64,000 nt of DNA, from NCBI GenBank assembly GCA_937900325.1, contig CALCEX010000070.1:28141-92140 (forward strand). The letters run 5' to 3'. A model generated the notes under the pieces. That model had not been told where the DNA came from. It worked only from the letters and a program-made list of their open reading frames with translations, and did not search any database. Shown here one piece after another: positions 17,546 to 26,062 of this stretch. The translations under genes and the position numbers were made by a program. Within the stretch, counting starts at the first letter, position 1. The number at the start of each line of letters is the position of its first letter. The DNA is from an uncultured Clostridia bacterium. Lineage in GTDB: Bacteria; Bacillota; Clostridia; Christensenellales; CAG-138.

Positions 17546-18268
17546 TTATTTCTTTCCGAGATAGGCTTCCTTGATGCTGTCGTCGTTGAGCAGCTCCATG
17601 CCGGTGCCGGTCATGGTAACGCTGCCGGTCTGGAGGACGTAGCCCCTGTCGGCTATCTTGAGCGCCGCGTTGGCGTTCTGCTCTATCAAAAGCACCGTCA
17701 CGCCGTCGTCGTTTATGCGGCGGATTATGGAGAATATGTCCTTTACCACCAGAGGCGCCAGGCCGAGGCTGGGTTCGTCCATCATTATTACCCGCGGCTT
17801 CGCCATAAGCGCGCGGCCCACCGCCAGCATCTGCTGCTCGCCGCCGGAGAGGGTTCCGGCCTGCTGCCAGTGGCGCTCGTTCAGCCTCGGGAACAGGCTG
17901 TAAACGTGCTCTATATCGTGCTCTATGGCGTCCTTGTCCTCTCTGAGATATGCGCCTATGCGCAGGTTTTCAAGGACGGTCAGGTTCGGGAACACGCGGC
18001 GGCCCTCAGGCACCAGCACTATGCCGCGCTGAACTATATCGTGGGTAGCGGCATGGGTGATGTCCTTTCCCTCGTAGCTTACGGTTCCGGAGGCGGGGCT
18101 TACGACGCTCATTATAGCGCGCAGCGTGGTGGATTTGCCCGCGCCGTTTGCGCCTATGAGGGTCACTATCTCCCCCTCGTTCACGTCGAAGGATACTCCC
18201 TTCAGGGCCTCTATGCCGCCGTAGTTTACTTTAAGGTCGCGTATTTCAAGCAGGCTACTCATCTTCAT
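17546..18268 (-). CDS. livF: Branched-chain amino acid ABC transporter ATP-binding protein LivF
   Basis: This 240-aa ABC ATPase has Walker A GANGAGKST, the Q-loop region, signature LSGGEQQMLAVGRALM, Walker B VIMMDEPSLGLAP and the switch histidine replaced by the usual LivF Gln (LLIEQNA). It is one of two ATPases energising leucine/isoleucine/valine uptake. It overlaps the livG stop by 14 bases; an alternative ATG two codons later (18262) has better spacing from the GGGGG motif. It is the last gene of a livK-livH-livM-livG-livF operon. Confidence 0.95.
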   Translation of the reverse strand: MKMSSLLEIRDLKVNYGGIEALKGVSFDVNEGEIVTLIGANGAGKSTTLRAIMSVVSPASGTVSYEGKDITHAATHDIVQRGIVLVPEGRRVFPNLTVLENLRIGAYLREDKDAIEHDIEHVYSLFPRLNERHWQQAGTLSGGEQQMLAVGRALMAKPRVIMMDEPSLGLAPLVVKDIFSIIRRINDDGVTVLLIEQNANAALKIADRGYVLQTGSVTMTGTGMELLNDDSIKEAYLGKK

Positions 18269-19097
18269 CTACCCCCAGGTATGCGTTTATAACGTCGGGA
18301 TTGTCCTGTACCTCGGCGGCGGTGCCTGAGGCTATCAGCCGGCCGAAATCCAGAACGTATATGCGCTCGGCTATGGCCATTACGAGATCCATGTGATGCT
18401 CTATCATCAGTATGGGTATGTTGTATTCATGCCTTATCTGGCTGATGAAGTCGGTAAGCTCCTTTGTCTCCTGCGGGTTCATGCCCGCGGCGGGCTCATC
18501 CAAAAGCAGCAGCTTGGGGTCGGTGGCCAGGGCGCGGGCTATCTCCAGCCTGCGCTGGAGGCCGTAGGGCAGGCTTCCGGCTATGTCGTCCTTCAGGTGC
18601 TCGAGGTGCTGCTCCTGCAAAAGCGCCATAGCCTCGTCCCTCATGCGCTTTTCTTCCTTTGCGTTGAGGCGCAGCGTCGCCGTGAATACGTTCTGCTTTG
18701 CCCTCATGTGCTTTGCGATAAGCACGTTGTCGAATACCGTAAGGCTCCTGAAGAGGCGGATATTCTGGAAGGTACGGGCTATGCCCAGCCTGGTTATCTG
18801 GTCCGGCGTGGGGCTGACGATATGGCTGAACTCCGGATAGAGATTGCCGGTGTACAGCTTTTTCATCTTGCCCTGGGGATGGTTGCATACCATGGTTTTG
18901 CCCATGAAGCTGACCATGCCGTTGGTGGGCTCATATACGCCGGTTATGCAGTTGAAGGCCGTGGTCTTTCCCGCGCCGTTCGGGCCTATGAGGGCGACTA
19001 TCTCCTTGTCGTTTACCTCCATGGAGAGATCGTTCACGGCCACGACGCCGCCGAACTGCATGGTAACATGGTCAAGGCGAAGTACGTTTTCTGACAT
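18255..19097 (-). CDS. livG: Branched-chain amino acid ABC transporter ATP-binding protein LivG
   Basis: This 280-aa ABC ATPase has Walker A GPNGAGKTT, the LivG-type long insert before the Q-loop and TRLGIARTFQNIRLF. The signature segment reads SLPYGLQRRLEIARALA, with SLPYG in place of LSGGQ as is usual for LivG, and Walker B is LLLLDEPAAGMNP followed by IEHHMD. I chose the ATG at 19097, two bases after the livM stop region, with GGAGG nine bases upstream; a longer frame to 19160 would lie inside livM. Confidence 0.95.
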   Translation of the reverse strand: MSENVLRLDHVTMQFGGVVAVNDLSMEVNDKEIVALIGPNGAGKTTAFNCITGVYEPTNGMVSFMGKTMVCNHPQGKMKKLYTGNLYPEFSHIVSPTPDQITRLGIARTFQNIRLFRSLTVFDNVLIAKHMRAKQNVFTATLRLNAKEEKRMRDEAMALLQEQHLEHLKDDIAGSLPYGLQRRLEIARALATDPKLLLLDEPAAGMNPQETKELTDFISQIRHEYNIPILMIEHHMDLVMAIAERIYVLDFGRLIASGTAAEVQDNPDVINAYLGVDEDE

Positions 19098-19098
19098 A

Positions 19099-20172
19099 TT
19101 ACTTGCCCTCCCTCTGGGTTTTTTCAATGAATTTCTGGCGTTTTTTGAGCATCCTGTCAAAGTTCAGCTCCCGGTCTCCCATTATGCCCTGGCGGTAGAA
19201 CAGCACCACAGCCATTATGATTATGGAGAATATGACCTTTCGGAAGCCGGCCCGCAGGAGAGGCACCTTGAAGGAGCCGATATAGGTCTCGGCGTCCAGG
19301 AAGCGGAGCCACCACTCTGAGCAGGCTATGAACAGGAAGGAGGCCAGCACCGAGCCGGTAACAGAGCCTATGCCGCCTATTACGACTATGAGCAGTATCT
19401 CATAGGTCATTGCGGACTTGAAGGCCATGGCCTGTACCGTGGTCTGGAACATGGCGAGCAGCGCGCCGCCAACGCCCGCGAAGAAGGAGCTTATTACGAA
19501 GGACATTTCCTTATGCTTGAAGAGGTTTATGCCCATCGCCTCCGCCGCTATCTCGTCGTCCCTTATGGCCTTGAAGGCGCGCCCGTAGGAGGAATTGATA
19601 AGCAGCACTATGAGCAGTATGCATATCCCGGCCACGGTAAAGGGGAACAGGGTGGAATCGAAGGTGGGGAATTTCCTCAGAAGGTTTGAGCCGTTGGTCA
19701 CGGGGCCCAGCGCGTCCCACTGGAAGAAGGCGCGGATTATCTCCGCAAAGCCCAGCGTCGCGATGGCAAGATAGTCGCTCTTGAGGCGCAGCACCGGAAG
19801 GCCGATGAGGAACGCGAAGAGCGCCGCCGCGAGGCCCGCGAGTATGAGCGCGGGTATCACGGGTATCGAGAACTGGACTATGCCGCCGTCAAAGTACTGA
19901 TATACGGCGTCCCTGTACTCCACGGGTATCGTGAATATGGCGTAGGTGTATGCGCCTATGAGCATGAAGCCCGCCTGGCCCAGGCTGAAGAGGCCGGTGA
20001 AGCCGTTGAGCAGGTTCATGGAGACCGCCACCAGCGCGTATATGGCGCCCTTCTTGAGCACTATGAACAGCATGGAGTTGGGGTCTATCACCTTTTCCAG
20101 CACGAACACCAGGGCGTAGATGGCTATTATAAGGGCGATGGTGATAATATTGCCTTTGCTGAGTTTTTTCAT
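19099..20172 (-). CDS. livM: Branched-chain amino acid ABC transporter permease LivM
   Basis: This 357-aa permease has about eight to nine hydrophobic segments and the family motifs LLNGFTGLFSLGQAGFM, LRLKSDYLAIATLGFAEI and a cytoplasmic loop with GRAFKAIRDDEIAAEAMGIN, which contacts the ATPases. It pairs with LivH to form the membrane channel. It is preceded by a strong GGAGGGGGAG site and ends just before livG. Confidence 0.95.
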   Translation of the reverse strand: MKKLSKGNIITIALIIAIYALVFVLEKVIDPNSMLFIVLKKGAIYALVAVSMNLLNGFTGLFSLGQAGFMLIGAYTYAIFTIPVEYRDAVYQYFDGGIVQFSIPVIPALILAGLAAALFAFLIGLPVLRLKSDYLAIATLGFAEIIRAFFQWDALGPVTNGSNLLRKFPTFDSTLFPFTVAGICILLIVLLINSSYGRAFKAIRDDEIAAEAMGINLFKHKEMSFVISSFFAGVGGALLAMFQTTVQAMAFKSAMTYEILLIVVIGGIGSVTGSVLASFLFIACSEWWLRFLDAETYIGSFKVPLLRAGFRKVIFSIIIMAVVLFYRQGIMGDRELNFDRMLKKRQKFIEKTQREGK

Positions 20173-20189
20173 TATACTCTCCCCCTCCC

Positions 20190-21074
20190 TTATACCTTTT
20201 CGTTGGCCTTCTCACCGAAGAGGCCGGTAGGCTTTACGATGAGTATGATTATGAGCAGGGCGAAGGTAAAGGCGTCCGAGAAGGTGGTCCAGCCCAGGCC
20301 CTTTATTATGTTTTCGCAAATACCTATTATAAACGCGCCTATTACCGCGCCGGGTATGCTGCCTATGCCGCCGAACACCGCCGCCACGAAGGCCTTAAGG
20401 CCGGGCATCGCGCCGGAGGTGGGGATCACCGCCGCGTAGTTGGTGAAATACAGCATCGAGCCTACGGCGGCCAGGAAGGAGCCGATTATAAAGGTAGCGC
20501 TGATTACGTTGTTTATCTTTATGCCCATGAGCTGGCTGGTCTCAAAGTCCTTGGAAACGGCGCGCATCGCCATGCCTATCTTGGTCTTTTGAATGAATGT
20601 CACCAGAGCTATCACGAGCAGGAGGGTAAGTATCGGGGTGATTATGGTAACTACCTTGGTGGTGGCGGTGCCTATGGTAACGGTGTTGCTTATCCAGGGT
20701 ATGGTGGGATACATCTTGGCAAGGCCGCCGGTAATATAGAGCGCCACGTTCTGGAGAAGGTAGCTCACGCCTATGGCGCTTATCATGACGGACATTCTGG
20801 GCGCCGTGCGCAGCGGCTTGTACGCCACACGCTCTATAAGGAAGCCAATGAGCACGGTCATGAGCAGCGTAAAGGGAATGGCCGCGTAAAGCGGCATCCA
20901 CGTTACCGCGTATATCATTATCAGTCCGGCGCACATGAAGACATCGCCATGCGCAAAGTTGATGAGGCGAAGTATGCCGTAAACCATGGTATAGCCTATG
21001 GCTATAAGGGCGTACTGTCCGCCTACGGATATGCCCGCCAGCAGATACGGCAGGTTAGTATTGATAAAATCCAT
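20190..21074 (-). CDS. livH: Branched-chain amino acid ABC transporter permease LivH
   Basis: This 294-aa permease has the family motifs GGQYALIAIGYTMVYGILRLINFAHGD near the N-terminus and GMAMRAVSKDFETSQLMGI in the coupling loop, with about eight membrane segments. It forms the heterodimeric channel with LivM, 17 bp downstream. It is separated from livK by a gap with a GC hairpin, a usual way to make more binding protein than permease. Confidence 0.95.
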   Translation of the reverse strand: MDFINTNLPYLLAGISVGGQYALIAIGYTMVYGILRLINFAHGDVFMCAGLIMIYAVTWMPLYAAIPFTLLMTVLIGFLIERVAYKPLRTAPRMSVMISAIGVSYLLQNVALYITGGLAKMYPTIPWISNTVTIGTATTKVVTIITPILTLLLVIALVTFIQKTKIGMAMRAVSKDFETSQLMGIKINNVISATFIIGSFLAAVGSMLYFTNYAAVIPTSGAMPGLKAFVAAVFGGIGSIPGAVIGAFIIGICENIIKGLGWTTFSDAFTFALLIIILIVKPTGLFGEKANEKV

Positions 21075-21122
21075 TTAAGATACCTCCGGGGGTGGTGGAG
21101 TTTTGCAGAAGGGAAAGAGAAT

Positions 21123-21138
21123 TGTTCCACATAGAACA
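21123..21138. promoter_or_regulatory. Degenerate parS-like palindrome between livK and livH
   Basis: TGTTCCACATAGAACA differs from the perfect parS at 30091 at two central positions and keeps both TGTTC/GAACA ends. Binding by ParB is possible but unproven. Confidence 0.4.
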
Positions 21139-21139
21139 T

Positions 21140-21164
21140 CGGGCGGCGGTGTTGCCGCCGCCCG
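21140..21164 (-). terminator. GC hairpin between livK and livH
   Basis: Perfect 10-bp arms CGGGCGGCGG and CCGCCGCCCG enclose a 5-base loop without a T-run. It is likely an RNA stabiliser or partial terminator after livK. Confidence 0.6.
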
Positions 21165-21194
21165 GTGCTTATCGTCTGGCCTGGTTATTCGTTT

Positions 21195-22418
21195 TTAGTT
21201 TATGCCCTGAACGGCCACGAACTTCCACTCGCCGGTGGCGGTGTCAACTTCCTTTACGAAGGCGGAGTCGCGGATGGCGTCGCCGTTTTCATCAAAGGCG
21301 ATCGCGCCGGTAACGCCCTCATAGGTGGTGGTGGGCAGAGCCTTGAGCACGTCGGCGGGGTTGGTGGAGCCGGCGTTCTTGAGCGCCTCGAGGGCGGTGA
21401 AGTACGCGTCATAGCCCATGGCGGTCACGGCGGAGATCATGTCGTTGCCGCCGTTGTTGGCCTTGGCGGTAGCGTCGCTGTTGATCCACTCCTTGATGCC
21501 GGATACGAAGGTCTTTGCGGCTTCGCTCTCTGCGCCCTCATCGAAGAAGGTGGTTACGCAGACCTTTACGTTCTTGCCCTTGGCGGCGTTGGTTATGACG
21601 TTGGAATCCCAGGTATCGCCGGCGAGGATAGGCATGGTCATGCCGTTGCCCGCAGCCTGGTCGATGATCAGAGCGGCAGCCTCGGTGGATACGGGAGAGA
21701 AGAATACCTCAGCGCCGCTGTTCTGCGCGGTGGTGATGTAGGAGGTAAAGTCGGAGTTGCCCTCGGGGAAGGTCTCTTCGATCACTTCGCCGCCGAGAGC
21801 CTTGAAGGCCTCTACGAAGTAATGGCACAGGCCGCCGGAGTAATCGTCGCCCAGCTTGGAGAGGCAGTACGCCTTCTTCGCGCCGAATTCCTTGCTTGCA
21901 AAGTTTGCAAGAACGGTGCCCTGGAAGGGATCGAGGAAGCAGATGCGGAAGTAGCAGTCAACGCCGTTGGTTACCTGGGGGTTGGTGCAGGTAATGCCTA
22001 TCGCGGGGATGCCCGCCTTGTTGAATACGTCGCCCGCGGCGATGGATACGCCGGAGCCATAGGAGCCGAGAACCACGGATACGTTCTGGGAAACGAGGTT
22101 GGCGGCCGCGGTGGGGGCCTTGTCGTTGGAGCTCTCGTTATCCACGATGACCAGCTCTACGTTGTAGGTCTCGCCGCCTATTTCGACGGTGGGCTGTACC
22201 TTGTTGGCATACTGAACGCCAAGGGTCTCCTGCTTGCCGCCTGCGCCGTTGTCTCCGGAAGCGGGCTCGAATACGCCGATCTTTACGACCTTTTCGCCGT
22301 CTGCGGCAGCGGCTGCCTCGGTATTCTCAGCGGGGGCTTCTGCCGCGGGCTGGGAAGAACAGGCTGCTGCGGAAAGCGCCAGCACTGCAACGAGGAGCAG
22401 GGCTATGAACTTCTTCAT
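21195..22418 (-). CDS. livK: Branched-chain amino acid ABC transporter substrate-binding lipoprotein LivK
   Basis: This 407-aa periplasmic-binding-protein type I receptor starts MKKFIALLLVAVLALSAAAC, a lipoprotein signal peptide with the acylated cysteine at residue 20, then a short Ala/Glu-rich linker. The mature part fits the Leu/Ile/Val-binding family (KIGVFEPASGDNGAGGKQ, then VVLGSYGSGVSIAAGDVF). It delivers amino acids to LivHM at the outer face of the membrane. Start at 22418 with GGAGG eight bases upstream; a longer frame to 22433 includes the ribosome-binding site. The substrate is inferred from family and operon only. Confidence 0.94.
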   Translation of the reverse strand: MKKFIALLLVAVLALSAAACSSQPAAEAPAENTEAAAAADGEKVVKIGVFEPASGDNGAGGKQETLGVQYANKVQPTVEIGGETYNVELVIVDNESSNDKAPTAAANLVSQNVSVVLGSYGSGVSIAAGDVFNKAGIPAIGITCTNPQVTNGVDCYFRICFLDPFQGTVLANFASKEFGAKKAYCLSKLGDDYSGGLCHYFVEAFKALGGEVIEETFPEGNSDFTSYITTAQNSGAEVFFSPVSTEAAALIIDQAAGNGMTMPILAGDTWDSNVITNAAKGKNVKVCVTTFFDEGAESEAAKTFVSGIKEWINSDATAKANNGGNDMISAVTAMGYDAYFTALEALKNAGSTNPADVLKALPTTTYEGVTGAIAFDENGDAIRDSAFVKEVDTATGEWKFVAVQGIN

Positions 22419-22511
22419 GTTTTTTTCCTCCATTTATATTTCTTTTTGTTTATGGCATATATGGTAAACATATGCCTGAACCATCGGCTTTTTTACCGAC
22501 GGTACAAAACG

Positions 22512-22540
22512 ATTATAAGGTAATGCCGGGTCTTTTTCAA
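22512..22540 (-). promoter_or_regulatory. Promoter for the liv operon
   Basis: On the minus strand TTGAAA, a 17-base spacer and a perfect TATAAT lie about 95 bp upstream of livK. Confidence 0.75.
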
Positions 22541-22861
22541 GATAAAAAGTTTGCTGTTTAGAAACAAATGTCCGCGCTCCGCGGACGGCAGTAGTTTATA
22601 TCAGATCGTAAAGAAAATAAAAAATTTTTTGTTTTTATATGTCCTTGAAGCACGGACATATGTTTTTGCCTGATCGATTACTAATAAGTTTTCTCAATGC
22701 CTTAATATTACTACATAAATTCTGCTTTTGCAATACTTTTGACAAATATATTAAGTTCAGCCTTCCTTTTTAAGTCCGTAATAAGCGGACAGGAAAGAGA
22801 TTTTTGAGTGTTTTTCGCTGTAAAAGATTTTTTTGCGGTAAAAAGCCGGTAAATAAAACAG

Positions 22862-22891
22862 GAAGCGGCCACCCCGAGGTGAGCCGCTTCC
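22862..22891 (-). terminator. Terminator of the alanine symporter gene
   Basis: Arms GGAAGCGGC and GCCGCTTCC; the minus strand continues TGTTTTATTTACC. Confidence 0.8.
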
Positions 22892-22934
22892 CTGATGGAA
22901 ACGAATTGTGCTTCTGTTGTTATTACTTCTGTTA

Positions 22935-24338
22935 TTACTTCGCGTTGTTCTCGCCGAGGCGCACGCCGTTGAAGTATTCGCGGCAGAGCTTGACGACGAT
23001 GGGAGACAGAGCCAGCAGACCAACAAGGTTGGGCAGAGCCATAAGGCCGTTGAGGGTGTCCGCTATATCCCAAACGAGGGAGAGCTCGGTAACGGCGCCC
23101 AGAACGATGATCAGGCAGAAGATGACCTGATAGGGCTTTATGACCTTGGTGGTGTTGAACAGGAACTCGGCGCAGCGGGTTCCGTACAGGCACCAGGAAA
23201 GTATGGTAGAGGTAGCGAAGAGGGTAAGACCGACGGAGATTATGATGCCGCCGACCCTGCCGAAGGTGGTGGAGAACGCCGCGATGGTGAGGGGCGCGCC
23301 GGCAGCCTGGCCGTACTCGATGGGAGTGCCGGACATAAGCACGGCGAAAGCGGTAAGGGTGCAGATAACGATGGTATCAGCGAACACCTCGAACACGCCG
23401 AAGCAGCCCTGACGAACGGCGGAATCGGTATCCGCGGCAGCATGAGCTATAGGAGCGGAGCCGAGACCGGCCTCGTTGGAGAATACGCCGCGTCCTACGC
23501 CGCGCTTGATAGCGGCGGAGATGGTCACGCCGGCAACGCCGCCGACAACAGCGGAGGGATTAAAGGCGCCAACGAAGATGCTGCGCAGAACGCTTCCGAT
23601 ATTGCCGATATGGGCAAAGAAGATTATAAGGGCGGAAACGATGTAGATAACTGCCATGAAGGGAACCAGCTTTTCGGTGACCTGGCCTATACGCTTAAGG
23701 CCGCCGAGGAGCACCAGCGCGCAGAACGCCGCAACGATTATGCCAATGATAAGGTTGGCGGTGTTGACGTTGATGGGAGTGTAGCTGTTGATGGTGCCGG
23801 AGATGGAGGTAACGATGGAGTTGATCTGGGTCATGTTACCTATGCCGAAGGCAGCCAGCATTCCGAAGAGTGAGAACAATCCGCCGAGCCATTTCCAGTT
23901 CTTGCCGAGGCCCTTGCTTATGTAGTACATGGGGCCGCCTACCCAGTCGCCCTTGTCGTTGCGCTCGCGGAAATGGATGGCCAGGGTAACTTCAGCAAAC
24001 TTGGTGCACATTCCGAACAGGGCGGAGATCCACATCCAGAATACTGCGCCGGGGCCGCCGAGGGCTATCGCGCCGGTAACGCCGGCGATGTTGCCGGTGC
24101 CAACGGTAGCTGCCAGAGCGGTACAAACGGCCTGGAAGGGAGTTACGGCGCCCTCGCCCGCTTCCTTCTTTTCGAAGATCTTGCCGATGGTGTTCTTCAT
24201 TATGTAGCCGAACCACCTGAACTGTACCCAACCGCAGCGGATAGTGTAATACACGCCTGTGCCTACCAGAAGGATCAGGCAGGGCCAGCCCCATACGATG
24301 CCGTTAAGGAAGGAGTTTACTTTTACGATAAGTTCCAT
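22935..24338 (-). CDS. Sodium:alanine symporter family protein (AGCS)
   Basis: This 467-aa membrane protein has about eleven hydrophobic segments. The family landmarks are AATVGTGNIAGVTGAIALGGPGA, FAEVTLAIHFRERN with GGPMYYI, and GRGVFSNEAGLGSAPIAHAAA. AGCS proteins import alanine, glycine or glutamine with Na+. It stands alone, with its own terminator and the candidate origin region upstream. Substrate is not determinable from sequence; the likely homologues in Bacillota are AlsT/GlnT. Confidence 0.94.
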   Translation of the reverse strand: MELIVKVNSFLNGIVWGWPCLILLVGTGVYYTIRCGWVQFRWFGYIMKNTIGKIFEKKEAGEGAVTPFQAVCTALAATVGTGNIAGVTGAIALGGPGAVFWMWISALFGMCTKFAEVTLAIHFRERNDKGDWVGGPMYYISKGLGKNWKWLGGLFSLFGMLAAFGIGNMTQINSIVTSISGTINSYTPINVNTANLIIGIIVAAFCALVLLGGLKRIGQVTEKLVPFMAVIYIVSALIIFFAHIGNIGSVLRSIFVGAFNPSAVVGGVAGVTISAAIKRGVGRGVFSNEAGLGSAPIAHAAADTDSAVRQGCFGVFEVFADTIVICTLTAFAVLMSGTPIEYGQAAGAPLTIAAFSTTFGRVGGIIISVGLTLFATSTILSWCLYGTRCAEFLFNTTKVIKPYQVIFCLIIVLGAVTELSLVWDIADTLNGLMALPNLVGLLALSPIVVKLCREYFNGVRLGENNAK

Positions 24339-24360
24339 CAGAATTAGTCCTTTCTTATTT

Positions 24361-24985
24361 TATTTGAAAATATGTGGTAGATACGTTTTTCCTGCAAGAT
24401 AATTGGCTTTTAAATTCAAAAGCCATTTAGGCGATGTAAATAAAGCTTCTATTCACGCTAAGATTTTAGCATGACATATCCAAATAGTCAATATATTTCT
24501 TCACATTTTGTACATATATTATTGCGAAAAAATCCTTATTTTGTCGGTTTTTTATCAACAATAGGGTCCGTGCGCAATATATTAGGCTCCGTTAATCGTT
24601 TAACATCAATATTTAGTTTTTTTAACTATTTATCAACCTGTGACGGGTAATGGAGACGCCGCTTCATATCCATGGGAAAAAGCGCAGACCGTGCATATCC
24701 GGCGCGGCCCCTGACCACAAAAGCGTTGACAAGCCGCGTTGATACGGCGTTGATAAAATGTTGACCGGCACAGGCCGCGCTTTTCCGCTCCCTTTCGGGC
24801 GCGGGCGGGGCGAAAAATAATTTATAAAGCGTTGATAACATGTGTTGACATCGTGTTGATAAGGGGTTGAAAAAGGCGCGCCGTTGAAAGCGTTGATAAG
24901 GCGGGTCTTTTCCAACGCTCCGCCAACTGCTTATCAATATTGGTTTTGCAGGCGTTATCCGGGTTTTTTGGGGTTTTCAACGGTG
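24361..24985. other. Candidate replication origin (oriC)
   Basis: This gene-free stretch lies between the symporter and a GNAT gene. Its left half (24361-24650) is very AT-rich, suitable as an unwinding element. Its right half holds a dense cluster of TTATCAAC-type DnaA-box-like sites on both strands. Six exact octamers occur within about 350 bp, against two others I noticed in the rest of the window. The nearby dnaA, dnaN, gyrAB, rpmH, parAB and parS genes fit an origin-proximal location. Against it: the eight genes to its right point towards it, and dnaA itself is 8 kb away. Inference from motif density only. Confidence 0.6.
24552..24939. repeat. Cluster of DnaA-box-like sites (consensus TTATCAACR)
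   Basis: Forward sites: TTATCAACA 24552-24560, TTATCAACC 24630-24638, TTATCAATA 24931-24939. Reverse sites (read as TTATCAAC + A/G): 24748-24756, 24830-24838, 24854-24862, 24891-24899. Weaker relatives: 24723-24731, 24736-24744, 24843-24850, 24865-24873, 24882-24890 and TTTTCAACG at 24974-24982. All differ from canonical TTATCCACA by A for C at position 6. Confidence 0.7.
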
Positions 24986-25035
24986 CTGACACGCCTATTA
25001 CGAATACTACTGTATACATATATAATGATAAGAAT

Positions 25036-25057
25036 AAAAAAAGCGGCCTAAGGCCGC
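25036..25057 (-). terminator. Terminator of the GNAT gene
   Basis: Arms GCGGCC and GGCCGC with a 3-base loop, followed on the minus strand by TTTTTTTATTC. Confidence 0.8.
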
Positions 25058-25065
25058 CCCTGACG

Positions 25066-25554
25066 CTATGACCGCAGATAATCATAGGCTATACGCTCGG
25101 TGCCGTTACGCATATATACGATCCCGCATTCTTTGAAGCCGAATCTTTCTATCGCGGAGCGCATTGAAAGATTGTCCCTGTGGGTATCTATGCGGATATA
25201 ATCCATCTTACCGAGGCAGTATTCAAAGCAGACCCTCGAAATACCCGGTGCTATGCCTGCCGACGCCAGGCGATGGATGGTGCCGTAGGGCCTGTCGTAA
25301 TGCCAATGGCCGTTTTTTATGACCTGATAGTTTGGCTCCTCTCCTATAATAAAAGTAAAGATACCCGCTATCGCGCCGTTATCGGTGATAAGATAGCTGT
25401 CGCCGTTCCTGATATCGGATACTATCGTCTCCTCCCCCGGATAACCCTTTATCCATTGCGTCGCATTTCCGTGGCTGGCCATATACTGCCTTGCGGAGGC
25501 TATTATCCTCATTATGTCATCGACATCATTCATGGTGCTTTTTCTGATATTCAT
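25066..25554 (-). CDS. GNAT family N-acetyltransferase
   Basis: This 162-aa protein has the GNAT fold pattern: an N-terminal MNIRKSTMNDVDDIMRII helix-strand, a central HRLASAGIAPGISRVCFEY segment corresponding to the acetyl-CoA loop, and a C-terminal IRIDTHRDNLSMRSAIERFGFKECG motif. The acetyl-CoA pyrophosphate loop is degenerate (APGIS in place of Q/RxxGxG/A), as in several Clostridial members. The substrate is unknown. AAAGGA lies upstream of the start. It is the last gene of a leftward row after rlmH, with its own terminator. Confidence 0.85.
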   Translation of the reverse strand: MNIRKSTMNDVDDIMRIIASARQYMASHGNATQWIKGYPGEETIVSDIRNGDSYLITDNGAIAGIFTFIIGEEPNYQVIKNGHWHYDRPYGTIHRLASAGIAPGISRVCFEYCLGKMDYIRIDTHRDNLSMRSAIERFGFKECGIVYMRNGTERIAYDYLRS

Positions 25555-25582
25555 TTACTGTATCCTTTCAAAATATATAAAT

Positions 25583-26062
25583 TTATTTATGATAAGGCTC
25601 GTTGTTCATGATCTTGAAGCAGCGGTATATCTGCTCGAGGAGCATTATGCGGAATATCTGGTGCGAGAAGGTGGGCTTTCCGAAGCACAGCCGAAGGTCC
25701 GCCCTTCGCAGCACCTCGGGGGAAAGGCCGAGGGATCCGCCTATTACGAAGGTTATTTTGCTGCCGCCGGAGTTCATTATCCCCTGAAGCCGGGACGCCA
25801 TCTCAGGGGAGGTCAGCTGCTCCCCCTTAAGATCCATGGCAATGAGATATTCGCCCGGGGCGGCCTTTGAAAGTATCCTCTCCCCCTCCGCGCGCCTGAC
25901 CTGCTCCATCTCGGCGGGCGAAAGCTGCTCCGGCGCCCTTTCGTCGGCCACCTCTATTATGCTTACCTCCGCAAAGCGGGATATGCGCTTTCTGAACTCG
26001 GCGCAGGCCTCGGCATAGAATCTCTCCTTCAGCCTGCCTACGCATATGAGCTTTACATTCAT
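25583..26062 (-). CDS. rlmH: 23S rRNA (pseudouridine1915-N3)-methyltransferase RlmH
   Basis: This 159-aa SPOUT methyltransferase methylates pseudouridine 1915 in helix 69 of 23S rRNA. The N-terminus MNVKLICVGRLKERFYAEAC, the SAM-binding knot with ITFVIGGSLGLSPEVLRRAD, and the C-terminal LLEQIYRCFKIMNNEPYHK are all diagnostic. Its start overlaps the upstream hydrolase stop by four bases (ATGA). rlmH is origin-proximal in other Bacillota such as S. aureus. Confidence 0.97.
   Translation of the reverse strand: MNVKLICVGRLKERFYAEACAEFRKRISRFAEVSIIEVADERAPEQLSPAEMEQVRRAEGERILSKAAPGEYLIAMDLKGEQLTSPEMASRLQGIMNSGGSKITFVIGGSLGLSPEVLRRADLRLCFGKPTFSHQIFRIMLLEQIYRCFKIMNNEPYHK

Larger units (their letters stand above)
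22434..22934. other. Gene-free region between livK and the alanine symporter
   Basis: This AT-rich gap of about 500 bp contains the liv promoter (22512-22540), further AT-rich sequence without a recognisable RNA or riboswitch, and the symporter terminator at its right end. Confidence 0.6.
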
